A DNA stretch of 64,000 bases from an uncultured Lachnospiraceae bacterium. Lineage in GTDB: Bacteria; Bacillota; Clostridia; Lachnospirales; Lachnospiraceae. The notes below the pieces were generated by a model, which had not been told where the DNA came from, made no database searches, and saw nothing but the letters and a program-made list of their open reading frames with translations. Positions 8,490 to 17,578 of the stretch are shown piece by piece (the first letter of the stretch is position 1; every line of letters starts with the position of its first letter). A program made the translations under genes and the position numbers. Location: NCBI GenBank assembly GCA_910585465.1, contig CAJUEW010000018.1, forward strand, positions 1-64,000, in the 5' to 3' direction.

Positions 8490-10007
8490 TTGAAAAAATT
8501 ACTGAAAGAAAAAATATTGGAATCACTTTCCTCTGTCCTCCCCATCACCGCGATTGTCCTGTTGCTAAGCATCTCCATTGCTCCGGTGTCTCCCGGAACA
8601 ATGGTCCTGTTCTTATTCGGGGCTCTTTTGCTGATCCTCGGAATGGGGCTTTTTACTCTGGGCGCAGATCTTGCCATGACTCCTATGGGAGAAGGCATGG
8701 GAATAGAAATGAGCAAATCTCCCAGAATCATCTATCCTGTTATCATCAGCTTTGTCTTTGGCGTCATTATCACCATGGCAGAACCGGATCTGCAGGTACT
8801 GGCAGAGCAGGTCCCGGCATTGCCAAATATTGTGCTTATCCTGTCTGTGGCCGGCGGAGTGGGCCTTTTCCTTATGATTGCCATTGCCAGAATGTTTTTT
8901 GAAATTTCTCTGAATCGGGTTCTTATTTTTTTCTATGCCATTGTATTTATTGTTGCCGCTTTTGCACCGGATACCTTCATTCCTGTATCCTTTGATTCCG
9001 GCGGTGTCACCACAGGACCTGTCACAGTTCCGTTCATTATGTCCCTGGGTGTGGGCCTTGCCGCCCTTAAAAGCGGAAAGCATTCCCGGGAGGACAGCTT
9101 TGGCCTGGTAGCCCTCTGCAGTATCGGCCCGGTGCTTGCCGTTTTGATTCTTGGTATTTTTTACCGTCCTGATTCTGCTGTTTACAAGATGGCAGAAGCA
9201 GCCGAGATTGTCACCACCCGGGATGCGGCTCTGGAATTTGCCGGGGCACTTCCTGTCTATTGTCATGAGGTAGCGGTGGCCATCCTTCCGATCACAGCTA
9301 TGTTTCTGCTGTTTCAGGCCTTTACAAAACGTTTTCGGAAAAGACATATTCTGAAAATCACCGGAGGCCTGATCTATACCTATGCCGGCCTGGTTCTCTT
9401 TTTAACCGGCGTCAATGTGGGCTTTATGCCTGCCGGGCAGTATCTGGGAGCAGTCATTGCCGGAAGCGGAAAAAGCTTTCTCCTCATTCCTGTGGGAGCA
9501 CTTATGGGATATTTTATTGTGGCGGCCGAGCCGGCCATTCATGTGCTGAATAAACAGGTCGAGGAGGTATCCAGCGGCGCCATATCGGCTGCCTCCATGC
9601 AAAAAGCCCTTTCTGTGGGTGTGGCAGTCTCTGTGGGTATTTCCCTTCTGCGTGTACTCACCGGTATTCCAATCATTTATTTTCTTGTCCCCGGATATGC
9701 CCTCTCGCTGCTGCTTACATTTTTTGTTCCAAAAATCTATACCGGCATTGCTTTCGATTCCGGCGGCGTAGCCAGCGGCCCCATGACCGCCACGTTTCTT
9801 CTCCCCTTTACCATGGGAGCCTGTGAAGCAGTGGGCGGCAATATCCTGACAAACGCTTTCGGAGTAGTCGCTATGGTTGCCATGATTCCTCTTATTACCA
9901 TACAGTCTCTGGGCCTTGGCAGTGAGCTCAGAAAGCGCTCACGGATCCGGTACTTACGGAACCAGTTTGAACAGACGGAGGACATCGTCCTTTATTTTGA
10001 TGAATAA
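8490..10007 (+). CDS. DUF1538 integral membrane protein, internally duplicated
   Basis: A 505-residue polytopic membrane protein of the DUF1538 family, whose substrate is unknown to me. The TTG at 8490 is chosen because AAAGGTGG lies eight bases before it and a promoter lies just upstream at 8424-8453. Longer in-frame starts precede that promoter. The protein is two homologous halves: FDSGGVTTGPVT at about residue 168 and FDSGGVASGPMT at about 422, each followed by a hydrophobic segment. Such repeats are typical of transporters. A PII-like gene follows 18 bases later, suggesting regulated transport. Confidence 0.88.
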   Translation: MKKLLKEKILESLSSVLPITAIVLLLSISIAPVSPGTMVLFLFGALLLILGMGLFTLGADLAMTPMGEGMGIEMSKSPRIIYPVIISFVFGVIITMAEPDLQVLAEQVPALPNIVLILSVAGGVGLFLMIAIARMFFEISLNRVLIFFYAIVFIVAAFAPDTFIPVSFDSGGVTTGPVTVPFIMSLGVGLAALKSGKHSREDSFGLVALCSIGPVLAVLILGIFYRPDSAVYKMAEAAEIVTTRDAALEFAGALPVYCHEVAVAILPITAMFLLFQAFTKRFRKRHILKITGGLIYTYAGLVLFLTGVNVGFMPAGQYLGAVIAGSGKSFLLIPVGALMGYFIVAAEPAIHVLNKQVEEVSSGAISAASMQKALSVGVAVSVGISLLRVLTGIPIIYFLVPGYALSLLLTFFVPKIYTGIAFDSGGVASGPMTATFLLPFTMGACEAVGGNILTNAFGVVAMVAMIPLITIQSLGLGSELRKRSRIRYLRNQFEQTEDIVLYFDE

Positions 10008-10025
10008 ACAGAAAGCAGGAAGCAT

Positions 10026-10775
10026 ATGAACCAGAAAGCAGAACGTCCCAAGGTTCTTGTCTCCGTCGTGGAACGGGGCAAGGGCAAAGAACTTATAAAA
10101 CTATACCGTCAGAAGGATGTGGAATTTCATTACCAGACTATCGGACACGGCACAGCCACCTCCGAAATTATGGATATTCTGGGGCTGGATTCCAGAGATA
10201 AAGATATTGTCATCAGCTTCGCGGCCGGATCCGCAGTCAATCGGCTTGTATATGCAATGAGCGATGAGCTCCGGGGAGCAGTGGACACAAAAGGAATCCT
10301 GTTTGATCTCCCCCTGACCGGTATAAGCAATATTATTATGGCCGCAATCAGCCTTCCGCTTCAGAGGGAAAAGAAAAATTCCGGGCCGGGAATCGCAGAT
10401 GCCCTGCTGGAAAAGGCATTTATGGGCGGAAAGGAACAGGATACAGAAAAGGAGGAACCGGCTATGGCATCCGAAAACAAACACAGTCTAATTCTAATCA
10501 GCGTAAATCAGGGATATACCGAAAACGTACTGGATACTGCCAAAAGTCTCGGCGCACGGGGCGGCACTATCCTCCGCGCCAGATGGAGCGGGGCAAAAAC
10601 ACTGGAAAAATATCAGGCGCTCTCCATTCAGTCCGAAAAGGAAGTGATCATCATCGTGGTTCCCAATGAGCTGCGAAATGGAATCATGGATGCCGTCAAC
10701 AGGGAGCATGGGATGCGCACAGAGGCGCAGGCAGTAGTATGCAGCATGAATGTGGATCATTTTGCGCCGATTTAA
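10026..10775 (+). CDS. Tandem PII-like signalling protein
   Basis: The 249 residues form two similar alpha/beta halves joined by a charged Lys/Glu-rich linker near residues 115-150. The second half contains GARGGTILRAR and later EKEVIIIVV, which resemble the nitrogen-regulatory PII fold. The first half is more diverged. Canonical PII proteins are about 112 residues, so this is a double-length form. It directly follows the DUF1538 gene and most likely controls it, as PII proteins do for ammonium and bicarbonate channels. The ligand is unknown. Confidence 0.8.
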   Translation: MNQKAERPKVLVSVVERGKGKELIKLYRQKDVEFHYQTIGHGTATSEIMDILGLDSRDKDIVISFAAGSAVNRLVYAMSDELRGAVDTKGILFDLPLTGISNIIMAAISLPLQREKKNSGPGIADALLEKAFMGGKEQDTEKEEPAMASENKHSLILISVNQGYTENVLDTAKSLGARGGTILRARWSGAKTLEKYQALSIQSEKEVIIIVVPNELRNGIMDAVNREHGMRTEAQAVVCSMNVDHFAPI

Positions 10776-10783
10776 AAAAGCCC

Positions 10784-10815
10784 GCAGTACCTGATTTTCT
10801 AAGTACAGGTACTGC
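10784..10815. terminator. Bidirectional terminator between the PII-like gene and thrH
   Basis: A perfect 10-base-pair stem, GCAGTACCTG with CAGGTACTGC, closes a 12-base loop. On the minus strand it is followed by GGGCTTTTTT, a strong end for thrH transcripts. On the plus strand ACTTTCTATTTT follows, which suits the end of the PII-like gene. Confidence 0.88.
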
Positions 10816-10844
10816 AGACTTTCTATTTTCACTCATTTGCGCTT

Positions 10845-11453
10845 TCAGCGCTGATCTAACACATTTTTAATGGATGTCAAAAACTCGTCATAATTTTCAA
10901 GGGCAGGAATGTCCGGATAGTCTGCTTTGATCTGCTCTGTCGTTCGGAACAAAAATCCAGCCTTACCTGCCTGAATCATGCCGAGATCATTGTAGCTGTC
11001 TCCGGCAGCAATCGTCTCAAATCCCGCAGACTGCAATGCCTTTACCGTGTTCAGCTTGGAGTTCTCGATACGCATCTTAAACCCCGTAATCTCCCCGTCA
11101 GGAGCTACCTCAAGAGAATTACAGAAAAGCGTCGGCCAGCCGAGCTTTTTCATAAGAGGCTTTGCAAACTGAGTAAACGTATCACTGATAATAATGACCT
11201 GCGTCAGAGAACGAAGCTCATCCAGAAACTCCTTTGCCCCCGGAAGCGGATCGATTTTGGCAATGGTTTCCTGAATCTCTTTTAATCCAAGACCGTGCTC
11301 TTTTAAAATATTAAGCCTCCAGTCCATCAGTTTATTGTAATCCGGTTCATCACGGGTTGTCCGGCTCAGCTCTGGAATACCGCTGGCCTCAGAAAAGGCA
11401 ATCCATATTTCCGGCACCAGAACTCCTTCCAAATCCAAACATACAATATCCAT
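10845..11453 (-). CDS. thrH: Phosphoserine phosphatase / homoserine phosphotransferase ThrH
   Basis: A HAD-superfamily enzyme. Characterised ThrH removes phosphate from phosphoserine and can pass it to homoserine. It has 202 residues. The nucleophile motif begins at Asp5 with DLEGVLVPE, which is the ThrH variant and not the DxD of most phosphatases. The threonine/serine motif lies in IIISDTF and the magnesium-binding motif is AAGDSYNDLGM. It follows hom by 14 bases, which fits a role in homoserine and threonine metabolism. Confidence 0.92.
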   Translation of the reverse strand: MDIVCLDLEGVLVPEIWIAFSEASGIPELSRTTRDEPDYNKLMDWRLNILKEHGLGLKEIQETIAKIDPLPGAKEFLDELRSLTQVIIISDTFTQFAKPLMKKLGWPTLFCNSLEVAPDGEITGFKMRIENSKLNTVKALQSAGFETIAAGDSYNDLGMIQAGKAGFLFRTTEQIKADYPDIPALENYDEFLTSIKNVLDQR

Positions 11454-11467
11454 ACTCTGTCCTCCAG

Positions 11468-12664
11468 CTACCCTTCTACTCTGATCATACTGATAATCTC
11501 AGCATCCGCAGCCTTTGCCGCATATTCCGCTTCACTCATAACCGGTGTAATAAACCCAAACTCACCGGGAACCTGGGCATCAATCCTCTCACCGTCTCCA
11601 AAAAATGCTTCCGGAACTGCCCCCTCCTTCATACGCACAAAAAAGCGGCGGGCCATCTGCTCCATAGGAGCCAGCTCCAGCTTTTCCGGCTCCCAGAACA
11701 ACGTGATAATCTTGCCCAGATGCCTTGCCGCATCCACAATATCGCCTGCCACTGCGCTTGCGGTCGGAAGCTTGCCTGCCCCGCTGCCGTAAAACATGGA
11801 TGTTCCAAGCATATTTCCCTCCACAAATACCGCGTTGAATACATCATTCACCATATAAAGAGGGTGCTCCCTGTGGATCAGCGCAGGACTGACCATAACA
11901 CAGTAGGTATCTCCTACTTTCCTGCTGATTGCCAGAAGCTTAATGGCACGGTTCATCTTTTTTGCATAGGCAAAATCCTTCGTCGTAATCTTTGTAATTC
12001 CCTCTGTATAAATATCCTGATAATCCACCTGGCTGCCGCTGGCCAGAGAGGTCAGAATGGCAATCTTGCGGCACGCATCCCAGCCCTCCACATCCGCTTC
12101 CGGATGCAGCTCCGCATATCCCTTATGCTGCGCTTCCTTCAGCACGTCAATATAGTCAAGGCCTTCTCTGTCCATCTTGGTCAGCATATAGTTCGTCGTA
12201 CCGTTCAGAATGCCGGATATTTCCAGAATCACATCTGCTGTCAGGGAAGAATTCAGAGGACGGATAATCGGAATACCTCCTCCCACGCTTGCCTCAAAGA
12301 GATAATTCACCTGATGTTCTTTCGCTATCTGAATCAGCTCTGCCCCATGCTCTGCCACCAGCTCTTTGTTAGAGGTGCAGACACTCTTCCCCGCCTCCAG
12401 GCAGCGCTTCGTAAATTCGTAGGCAGGATGCAGTCCGCCCATGACTTCTGCTACAATTTTCACTTCCCCGTCATTGAGGATTTCCTCAAAATCATGAGTC
12501 AGCACTTCCATAACCGGATCTCCCGGAAACTCCCTGAGATCCAAAACGTATTTAATCTGAAGCTCTTGTCCTACTTTCTTGTCAATGCTTTTCTGGTTGG
12601 TCTTAATTACTTCATAGACACCGGATCCAACAGTGCCATATCCCATAATCGCTACTTTTATCAT
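11468..12664 (-). CDS. hom: Homoserine dehydrogenase
   Basis: Reduces aspartate semialdehyde to homoserine with NAD(P)H, the branch point to threonine and methionine. The 398 residues start with the nucleotide-binding GYGTVGSG at 8-15. The conserved ISGILNGTTNYML block and the lysine-rich catalytic region GYAELHPEADVEGWDACRK are present. The C-terminus is shorter than in enzymes with a full ACT tail. A separate ACT-domain gene lies 5 bases upstream and may supply allosteric sensing. That last point is inference. Confidence 0.95.
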   Translation of the reverse strand: MIKVAIMGYGTVGSGVYEVIKTNQKSIDKKVGQELQIKYVLDLREFPGDPVMEVLTHDFEEILNDGEVKIVAEVMGGLHPAYEFTKRCLEAGKSVCTSNKELVAEHGAELIQIAKEHQVNYLFEASVGGGIPIIRPLNSSLTADVILEISGILNGTTNYMLTKMDREGLDYIDVLKEAQHKGYAELHPEADVEGWDACRKIAILTSLASGSQVDYQDIYTEGITKITTKDFAYAKKMNRAIKLLAISRKVGDTYCVMVSPALIHREHPLYMVNDVFNAVFVEGNMLGTSMFYGSGAGKLPTASAVAGDIVDAARHLGKIITLFWEPEKLELAPMEQMARRFFVRMKEGAVPEAFFGDGERIDAQVPGEFGFITPVMSEAEYAAKAADAEIISMIRVEG

Positions 12665-12669
12665 CGGTA

Positions 12670-13113
12670 TTACTCCCTGCCTAAAATTTTCAGATAGTGG
12701 ACTCCCTGCTGCTCCTCAATTCTCTCAATCATCGCAGAGACATCCCCTGTTGTCGGTAACACTTCAATACTCAGCGTTAATGACGCCACGCCGTTTATCG
12801 GTATACTTTGGTGAATGGTCAGAATATTAGCGCAAAATTCTGCCACTATATTTAAAACCATAGACAGAAGGCCCGGCGCGTCCTCCATCTGAAGCACAAA
12901 GGTAACTGTCTTTCCCTTTGCCTCATCATGAAACGGAAAAATATCGTCCTTATACTTATAAAAAGAACTCCTGCTGATTCCAACCTGCTCCGTCGCTTCC
13001 TGAACGGTCATTACCCTCTCAGATTCCAGCAGCCTTTTTGCTTCTACAACCTTCAGCAGCACCTCGGGCACTGCTTTCTGTTTCAACACAAAATACTTGC
13101 TTTTTTCTGCCAT
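12670..13113 (-). CDS. ACT-domain protein, PheB/UPF0735 type
   Basis: A 147-residue protein with an N-terminal helix-turn-helix-like segment (about 36-58, VQEATEQVGISRSSFYKYK) and a C-terminal ACT domain (about 68-142, starting TVTFVLQMEDAPGLLS). ACT domains bind amino acids. Relatives are annotated as PheB. Its place between prfB (3 bases) and hom (5 bases) suggests that it senses an aspartate-family amino acid and regulates the pathway, though the ligand cannot be told from sequence. Confidence 0.88.
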   Translation of the reverse strand: MAEKSKYFVLKQKAVPEVLLKVVEAKRLLESERVMTVQEATEQVGISRSSFYKYKDDIFPFHDEAKGKTVTFVLQMEDAPGLLSMVLNIVAEFCANILTIHQSIPINGVASLTLSIEVLPTTGDVSAMIERIEEQQGVHYLKILGRE

Positions 13114-13116
13114 TTT

Positions 13117-14233
13117 TTATTCCTCCGAAGCAAGATTGATCCACTTCAGATAAGCATTTATAAACGGATCAAGCTTTCCATCCATAACCGCATCCACATT
13201 GCTGACCTCCGCGTTTGTGCGATGATCCTTCACCATTGTATATGGCTGCATCACATAGGAGCGAATCTGGTTGCCCCATGCAATATCACTGACCTCACCG
13301 CGGATACCGGACAGCTTCTCTGCCTGCTTCTGCTGCTCCAGAAGATACAGCTTTACCTTCAGCATCTGCATGGCTTTATCCTTATTCTGATGCTGGGAAC
13401 GCTCATTCTGGCACTGAACTACAATTCCTGTGGGAAGATGAGTAATGCGGATAGCCGATGAGGTCTTATTAATGTGCTGTCCGCCCGCTCCGCTGGAACG
13501 GTATGTGTCAATCCGCAGGTCATCCGGGTTTACTTCAATATCAATATCATCCTCAATATCCGGCATAACATCCAAAGACACAAAGGAAGTCTGACGTTTT
13601 CCCTGAGCATTAAAGGGCGAGATCCTCACCAGCCGATGGACGCCTTTTTCCGATTTCAGGTAGCCATAAGCATTTTCCCCATTGACCTGGAAGGTTACAG
13701 ATTTAATTCCCGCTTCATCCCCGTCCAGATAATCCAGCACCTCCACGTGAAATCCCCGGCGTTCAGCCCACCTGCTGTACATACGGTACAGCATACCTGC
13801 CCAGTCACAGCTTTCCGTGCCTCCTGCTCCCGCATTCAGCTTCAGAATCGCATTGTTCTGGTCATACTCGCCCGAAAGCAGCGTCCGGATACGCATAGCT
13901 TCAAAGCGCTCCACAAACTGCTTCAATTCCTCTTCAATTTCCGGAATCAGTGAAGTGTCGTTTTCCTCATATCCCATTTCCAGCAGAGTCTCGATATCCT
14001 CGTACTGGCTCTGCAGGCCTTCAAAGCTCTCTTTCTCCTCTTTCAGACTGTTCAGCTCTTTCATTCCTGCCTGAGAACGTTCCACTTCATCCCAATATCC
14101 CGGAGCTTCCATTTCTCTTTCTAATTCTTCAATCCGAAGCGACTTTGACGCCAGGTCAAAGTGAATCCCTCAGTTCTGTCAATGGCTGTGCGTAGCTGTT
14201 TAATGTAAATTTAAACTGATCTAATTCTACCAC
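13117..14233 (-). CDS. prfB: Peptide chain release factor 2, programmed +1 frameshift
   Basis: RF2 reads UGA and UAA stops and triggers peptide release. The gene is in two frames. A GTG start at 14231-14233, after AAGGTG, encodes 25 codons to CTT at 14159-14161. The next in-frame codon is TGA. Skipping base 14158 continues as GAC in the +1 frame to the stop at 13117, giving 371 residues. In this joined numbering the anticodon-mimic SPF is at 205-207 and the catalytic GGQ at 250-252, matching the E. coli RF2 numbering. Annotating only the downstream frame would lose about 40 residues. Confidence 0.97.
14155..14170 (-). promoter_or_regulatory. RF2 frameshift site
   Basis: Minus strand: an internal Shine-Dalgarno-like AGGGA (14166-14170) lies just before CTT TGA C (14155-14161). 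This is the classic autoregulatory slippage site, where low RF2 lets the ribosome pause at UGA and shift +1. Confidence 0.95.
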
Positions 14234-14283
14234 AACGACACCTTCTTTCTTTTTTATTTTTTACTGTAAATCGGATATACCAT

Positions 14284-16848
14284 TTATTTTCTTCCGCAGC
14301 ACTGCTTATACTTTTTCCCGCTTCCGCACGGACACGGATCATTCGGATAAACCTTTTGTGCCACTCTCTGAACAGGCTTCCTCCCAAGGGAATCATCCTT
14401 GTTCGTTCCGGTCACCTGAGCCACCTCTTCACGTTCCGCCTTCTCCTCCAGCTTCACATGCATCAAAAGACGGACTGTATCCTCCTGGATACTTGCAGTC
14501 ATGCTCTCAAACATCTCATAGCCGCTCATTTTATATTCTACCAGCGGATCACGCTGACCATAGGCCTGCAGGCCGATCCCCTGGCGGAGCTGATCCATAT
14601 CGTCAATATGGTTCATCCACTTCCGGTCAATCACTTTAAGAAGGAACACACGCTCCAGCTCACGAATCAGCTCCGGATTGGGGAACTCCGCTTCCTTTGC
14701 CTCGTAAAGCCTGGTAGCCTCCTGCTTCAGCGCATGCTTCATCTCAGCTTTATTTTTGCACCCGAGCCGCTCCACAGTCACAGGCTCCACAGGAATCATT
14801 GCCAGCAGAGTCTCATTCAACCCCGTCAGATCCCATTCCTCCGGCTCCTGATCATCCCCGATAAATGTGTCCACTGTATTTTCCACAATATCAGAAATCA
14901 TCTTATAGATAGACTCCCTCATGCTCTCACCGTTCAGGACCCGGCGGCGCTCCGCATAGATCACCTCACGCTGCTCGTTCATGACCTGATCATATTCCAG
15001 CAGATTTTTACGGATACCAAAGTTATTACTTTCAATTTTCATCTGTGCCTTTTCAATGGCATCGCTGAGCATCTTGTGCTCAATCTCCTCATTTTCCGGC
15101 ACCCCCAGAGCATTAAATGCACTCATCAGACGTTCGGAGCCGAACAGTCTCATCAGATCATCCTCCAGGGAAATATAAAAACGGGATTCTCCCGGATCCC
15201 CCTGACGCCCGGAACGTCCGCGGAGCTGATTGTCAATACGTCTGGATTCATGACGTTCCGTACCGATAATCTTCAGCCCGCCTGCGGCCTTTGCTTCCTC
15301 ATCCAATTGGATATCCGTACCACGGCCTGCCATATTAGTCGCAATCGTTACCGCGCCATGCTGACCCGCCAGCGCCACAATCTCCGCCTCCCGCTCATGA
15401 AACTTGGCATTCAGCACCTCATGCTGAATCCCCCTCTTCGCAAGCATTCGGCTCAGCTCCTCAGAAGCCTCAATTGTAATCGTACCGACCAGAACCGGCT
15501 GTCCCGTGGCATGGGCTGATTCAATCGCATTGCAGACAGCTAAAAGCTTTTCCTTTTTCGTCTTATACACTGCATCCTGTAGATCCTTGCGGATTACCGG
15601 ACGGTTTGTCGGAATCTCGATTACGTCCATACCATAAATTGCACGAAATTCCTTTTCCTCGGTCAGCGCAGTACCGGTCATACCACATTTCTTTTTATAC
15701 TTATTGAAGAAATTCTGGAATGTAATATTTGCAAGAGTTTTGCTCTCTCTCTTTACCTTTACATGCTCCTTCGCCTCAATGGCCTGATGAAGTCCGTCAG
15801 AATACCGGCGTCCCGGCATAATACGTCCCGTAAATTCGTCAACAATAAAAATTTGATCGTCCTTCACCACGTAATCCTGGTCACGGAACATCAGATTGTT
15901 GGCACGCAGGGCCAGCTCCATATTATGCTGAATCTCAAGATTTTCCGGATCAGCCAGGTTTTCAATCTTGAAATATTGTTCTACCTTCTTAATTCCATCT
16001 GCGGTCAGATGTACAATCTTGTCTTTTTCATTGACTATAAAGTCACCGGTTTCCTCAATCTCCTCCCCCATGATGGCATCCATCTTGGAAAATTCCTTGC
16101 TTGCCTCTCCTCTTTTTAATGTATGTGCCACATAGTCACAAAGCTCATACAATTTTGTGGACTTACCGCTCTGCCCGGAAATAATCAAAGGAGTACGGGC
16201 CTCGTCAATCAGAATAGAGTCAATCTCATCAATAATGGCATAATGCAAATCCCTCTGTACAAGCTGTTCCTTGTAGATCACCATATTGTCTCTCAAATAG
16301 TCAAAGCCCAGCTCATTATTGGTAATATAAGTGATATCACAGTTGTAAGCCGTCTGACGCTCCTCCTTTGTGGAGCTGTTCAGCACCACGCCCACTGTCA
16401 GACCGAGAAATTCATGTATCTTTCCCATCCAGTCCGCATCACGGTTTGCCAGGTAATCATTAACCGTAACAATATGCACACCCTTTCCCTCTAATGCATT
16501 CAAATATGCCGGCAGCGTGGATACCAGAGTTTTACCCTCGCCGGTGCGCATCTCAGCAATACGTCCCTGATGCAGAATCATACCGCCGATCAACTGTACC
16601 CGGTAATGTTCCATACCCAGCACACGCTTTGCCGCCTCGCGGACTGTAGCAAATGCTTCAGGGAGCAGTTCATCCAGCGTTGCGCCGTCTGACAACCTCT
16701 GCCTGTATTCCTTTGTTTTGTCTCTCAGCTCTTCATCACTCAAAGCCTGCATCTGAGGGCGCAGCCCTTCGATTTTATCAATAGTAGAATCAATCAATTT
16801 CAATTCCCGCTCACTGTGAGTTCCGAATAGTTTGTCCAATATTTTCAT
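14284..16848 (-). CDS. secA: Preprotein translocase ATPase SecA
   Basis: SecA drives secretory proteins through the SecYEG channel. The 854-residue protein has Walker A RTGEGKT at 101-107, the DEAD-like IDEIDSILIDEART, the helicase motif NMAGRGTDIQLD, and a C-terminal zinc tail CPCGSGKKYKQCC that binds SecB or ribosomes in relatives. The start gives the canonical MKILDKLFG. AGGAG sits unusually close to the ATG. prfB begins about 50 bases downstream, the common secA-prfB order. Confidence 0.97.
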   Translation of the reverse strand: MKILDKLFGTHSERELKLIDSTIDKIEGLRPQMQALSDEELRDKTKEYRQRLSDGATLDELLPEAFATVREAAKRVLGMEHYRVQLIGGMILHQGRIAEMRTGEGKTLVSTLPAYLNALEGKGVHIVTVNDYLANRDADWMGKIHEFLGLTVGVVLNSSTKEERQTAYNCDITYITNNELGFDYLRDNMVIYKEQLVQRDLHYAIIDEIDSILIDEARTPLIISGQSGKSTKLYELCDYVAHTLKRGEASKEFSKMDAIMGEEIEETGDFIVNEKDKIVHLTADGIKKVEQYFKIENLADPENLEIQHNMELALRANNLMFRDQDYVVKDDQIFIVDEFTGRIMPGRRYSDGLHQAIEAKEHVKVKRESKTLANITFQNFFNKYKKKCGMTGTALTEEKEFRAIYGMDVIEIPTNRPVIRKDLQDAVYKTKKEKLLAVCNAIESAHATGQPVLVGTITIEASEELSRMLAKRGIQHEVLNAKFHEREAEIVALAGQHGAVTIATNMAGRGTDIQLDEEAKAAGGLKIIGTERHESRRIDNQLRGRSGRQGDPGESRFYISLEDDLMRLFGSERLMSAFNALGVPENEEIEHKMLSDAIEKAQMKIESNNFGIRKNLLEYDQVMNEQREVIYAERRRVLNGESMRESIYKMISDIVENTVDTFIGDDQEPEEWDLTGLNETLLAMIPVEPVTVERLGCKNKAEMKHALKQEATRLYEAKEAEFPNPELIRELERVFLLKVIDRKWMNHIDDMDQLRQGIGLQAYGQRDPLVEYKMSGYEMFESMTASIQEDTVRLLMHVKLEEKAEREEVAQVTGTNKDDSLGRKPVQRVAQKVYPNDPCPCGSGKKYKQCCGRK

Positions 16849-16897
16849 GCCATGCTCCTAAATTTTAAATATGTATCTATATATTTACACAAATGAC

Positions 16898-16925
16898 ATT
16901 ATATCATATGAAAAGGAATAATCAA
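16898..16925 (-). promoter_or_regulatory. Probable secA promoter
   Basis: Minus strand: -35 TTGATT at 16920-16925, a 16-base spacer, and -10 TATAAT at 16898-16903. It lies about 50 bases upstream of the secA start and downstream of the hpf terminator. Confidence 0.7.
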
Positions 16926-16978
16926 ATAAAATAATTGTGAACAGCCTGTTACTGCCCTTCCGTGCCTAAATCAGAAAC

Positions 16979-17001
16979 GGGATTTGGCACTGCCAAATCC
17001 C
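16979..17001 (-). terminator. Terminator after hpf
   Basis: A perfect inverted repeat, GGGATTTGG with CCAAATCCC around a 5-base loop, extendable inward. It lies 16 bases past the hpf stop. The minus-strand tail CGTTTCTGATTT is only moderately T-rich, so termination may be partial. Confidence 0.65.
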
Positions 17002-17017
17002 ATAATATTTCATTTCT

Positions 17018-17542
17018 TTACAAATCCGGCTCCATGATGCCATAGGTTCCGCCTTTTCTCTTATATACCACATTGATCTCATCGGTTTCCGCATTCACAA
17101 AAGCGAAAAAGCTGTGACCCAGAAGCTCCATCTGCACGCAGGCATCCTCGGGATACATGGGCTTGATATCAAACCTTTTTGTCCTGATAATCTTAACCTC
17201 CTGATCCTCTGTCTCTTTCTCGATAAATTCTTTCTGGAAATTACCGCCTCCCTGCTGTCTTGCAATCAGCTTGTTCTTGTACTTGCGAAGCTGACGCTCA
17301 ATCACTTCTTCCACCAGATCAATAGATACATACATATCCGTGCTTGACTGCTCCGACCGGATAATGTTGCCTTTGACAGGAATGGTCACCTCAATTTTCT
17401 GCCGCTCTTTTTCCACACTTAAAGTCACATGGACTTCTGTGTCAGGAGTAAAATATCTCTCCAGCTTTCCTAGCTTGTCCATTACCGCTGAACGTAAGCC
17501 ATCTGTAATGTCGAGATTTTTGCCGCTGATGATATAACGCAT
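17018..17542 (-). CDS. hpf: Ribosome hibernation promoting factor, long form
   Basis: Long HPF binds the 30S subunit and pairs ribosomes into inactive 100S dimers in stationary phase. The 174 residues show the N-terminal ribosome-binding fold (about 1-100, starting MRYIISGKNLDITDGLRSAV) and the C-terminal dimerisation domain (about 118-174, with IIRTKRFDIKPMYPEDACVQ). The ATG follows AAAGGAGTGATTCA. A 14-base palindrome lies 20 bases upstream of the start. Confidence 0.95.
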   Translation of the reverse strand: MRYIISGKNLDITDGLRSAVMDKLGKLERYFTPDTEVHVTLSVEKERQKIEVTIPVKGNIIRSEQSSTDMYVSIDLVEEVIERQLRKYKNKLIARQQGGGNFQKEFIEKETEDQEVKIIRTKRFDIKPMYPEDACVQMELLGHSFFAFVNAETDEINVVYKRKGGTYGIMEPDL

Positions 17543-17578
17543 TGAATCACTCCTTTGCTTTTTGATAGTACTATCATA

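Noticed and set aside
11357..12697. Plus-strand reading frame of 446 codons opposite hom and thrH
   Set aside because: It is antisense to clear hom and thrH genes and shows no domain.
14356..15519. Plus-strand reading frame of 387 codons opposite secA
   Set aside because: Antisense to secA; His/Leu/Ile-rich shadow with no recognisable motif.
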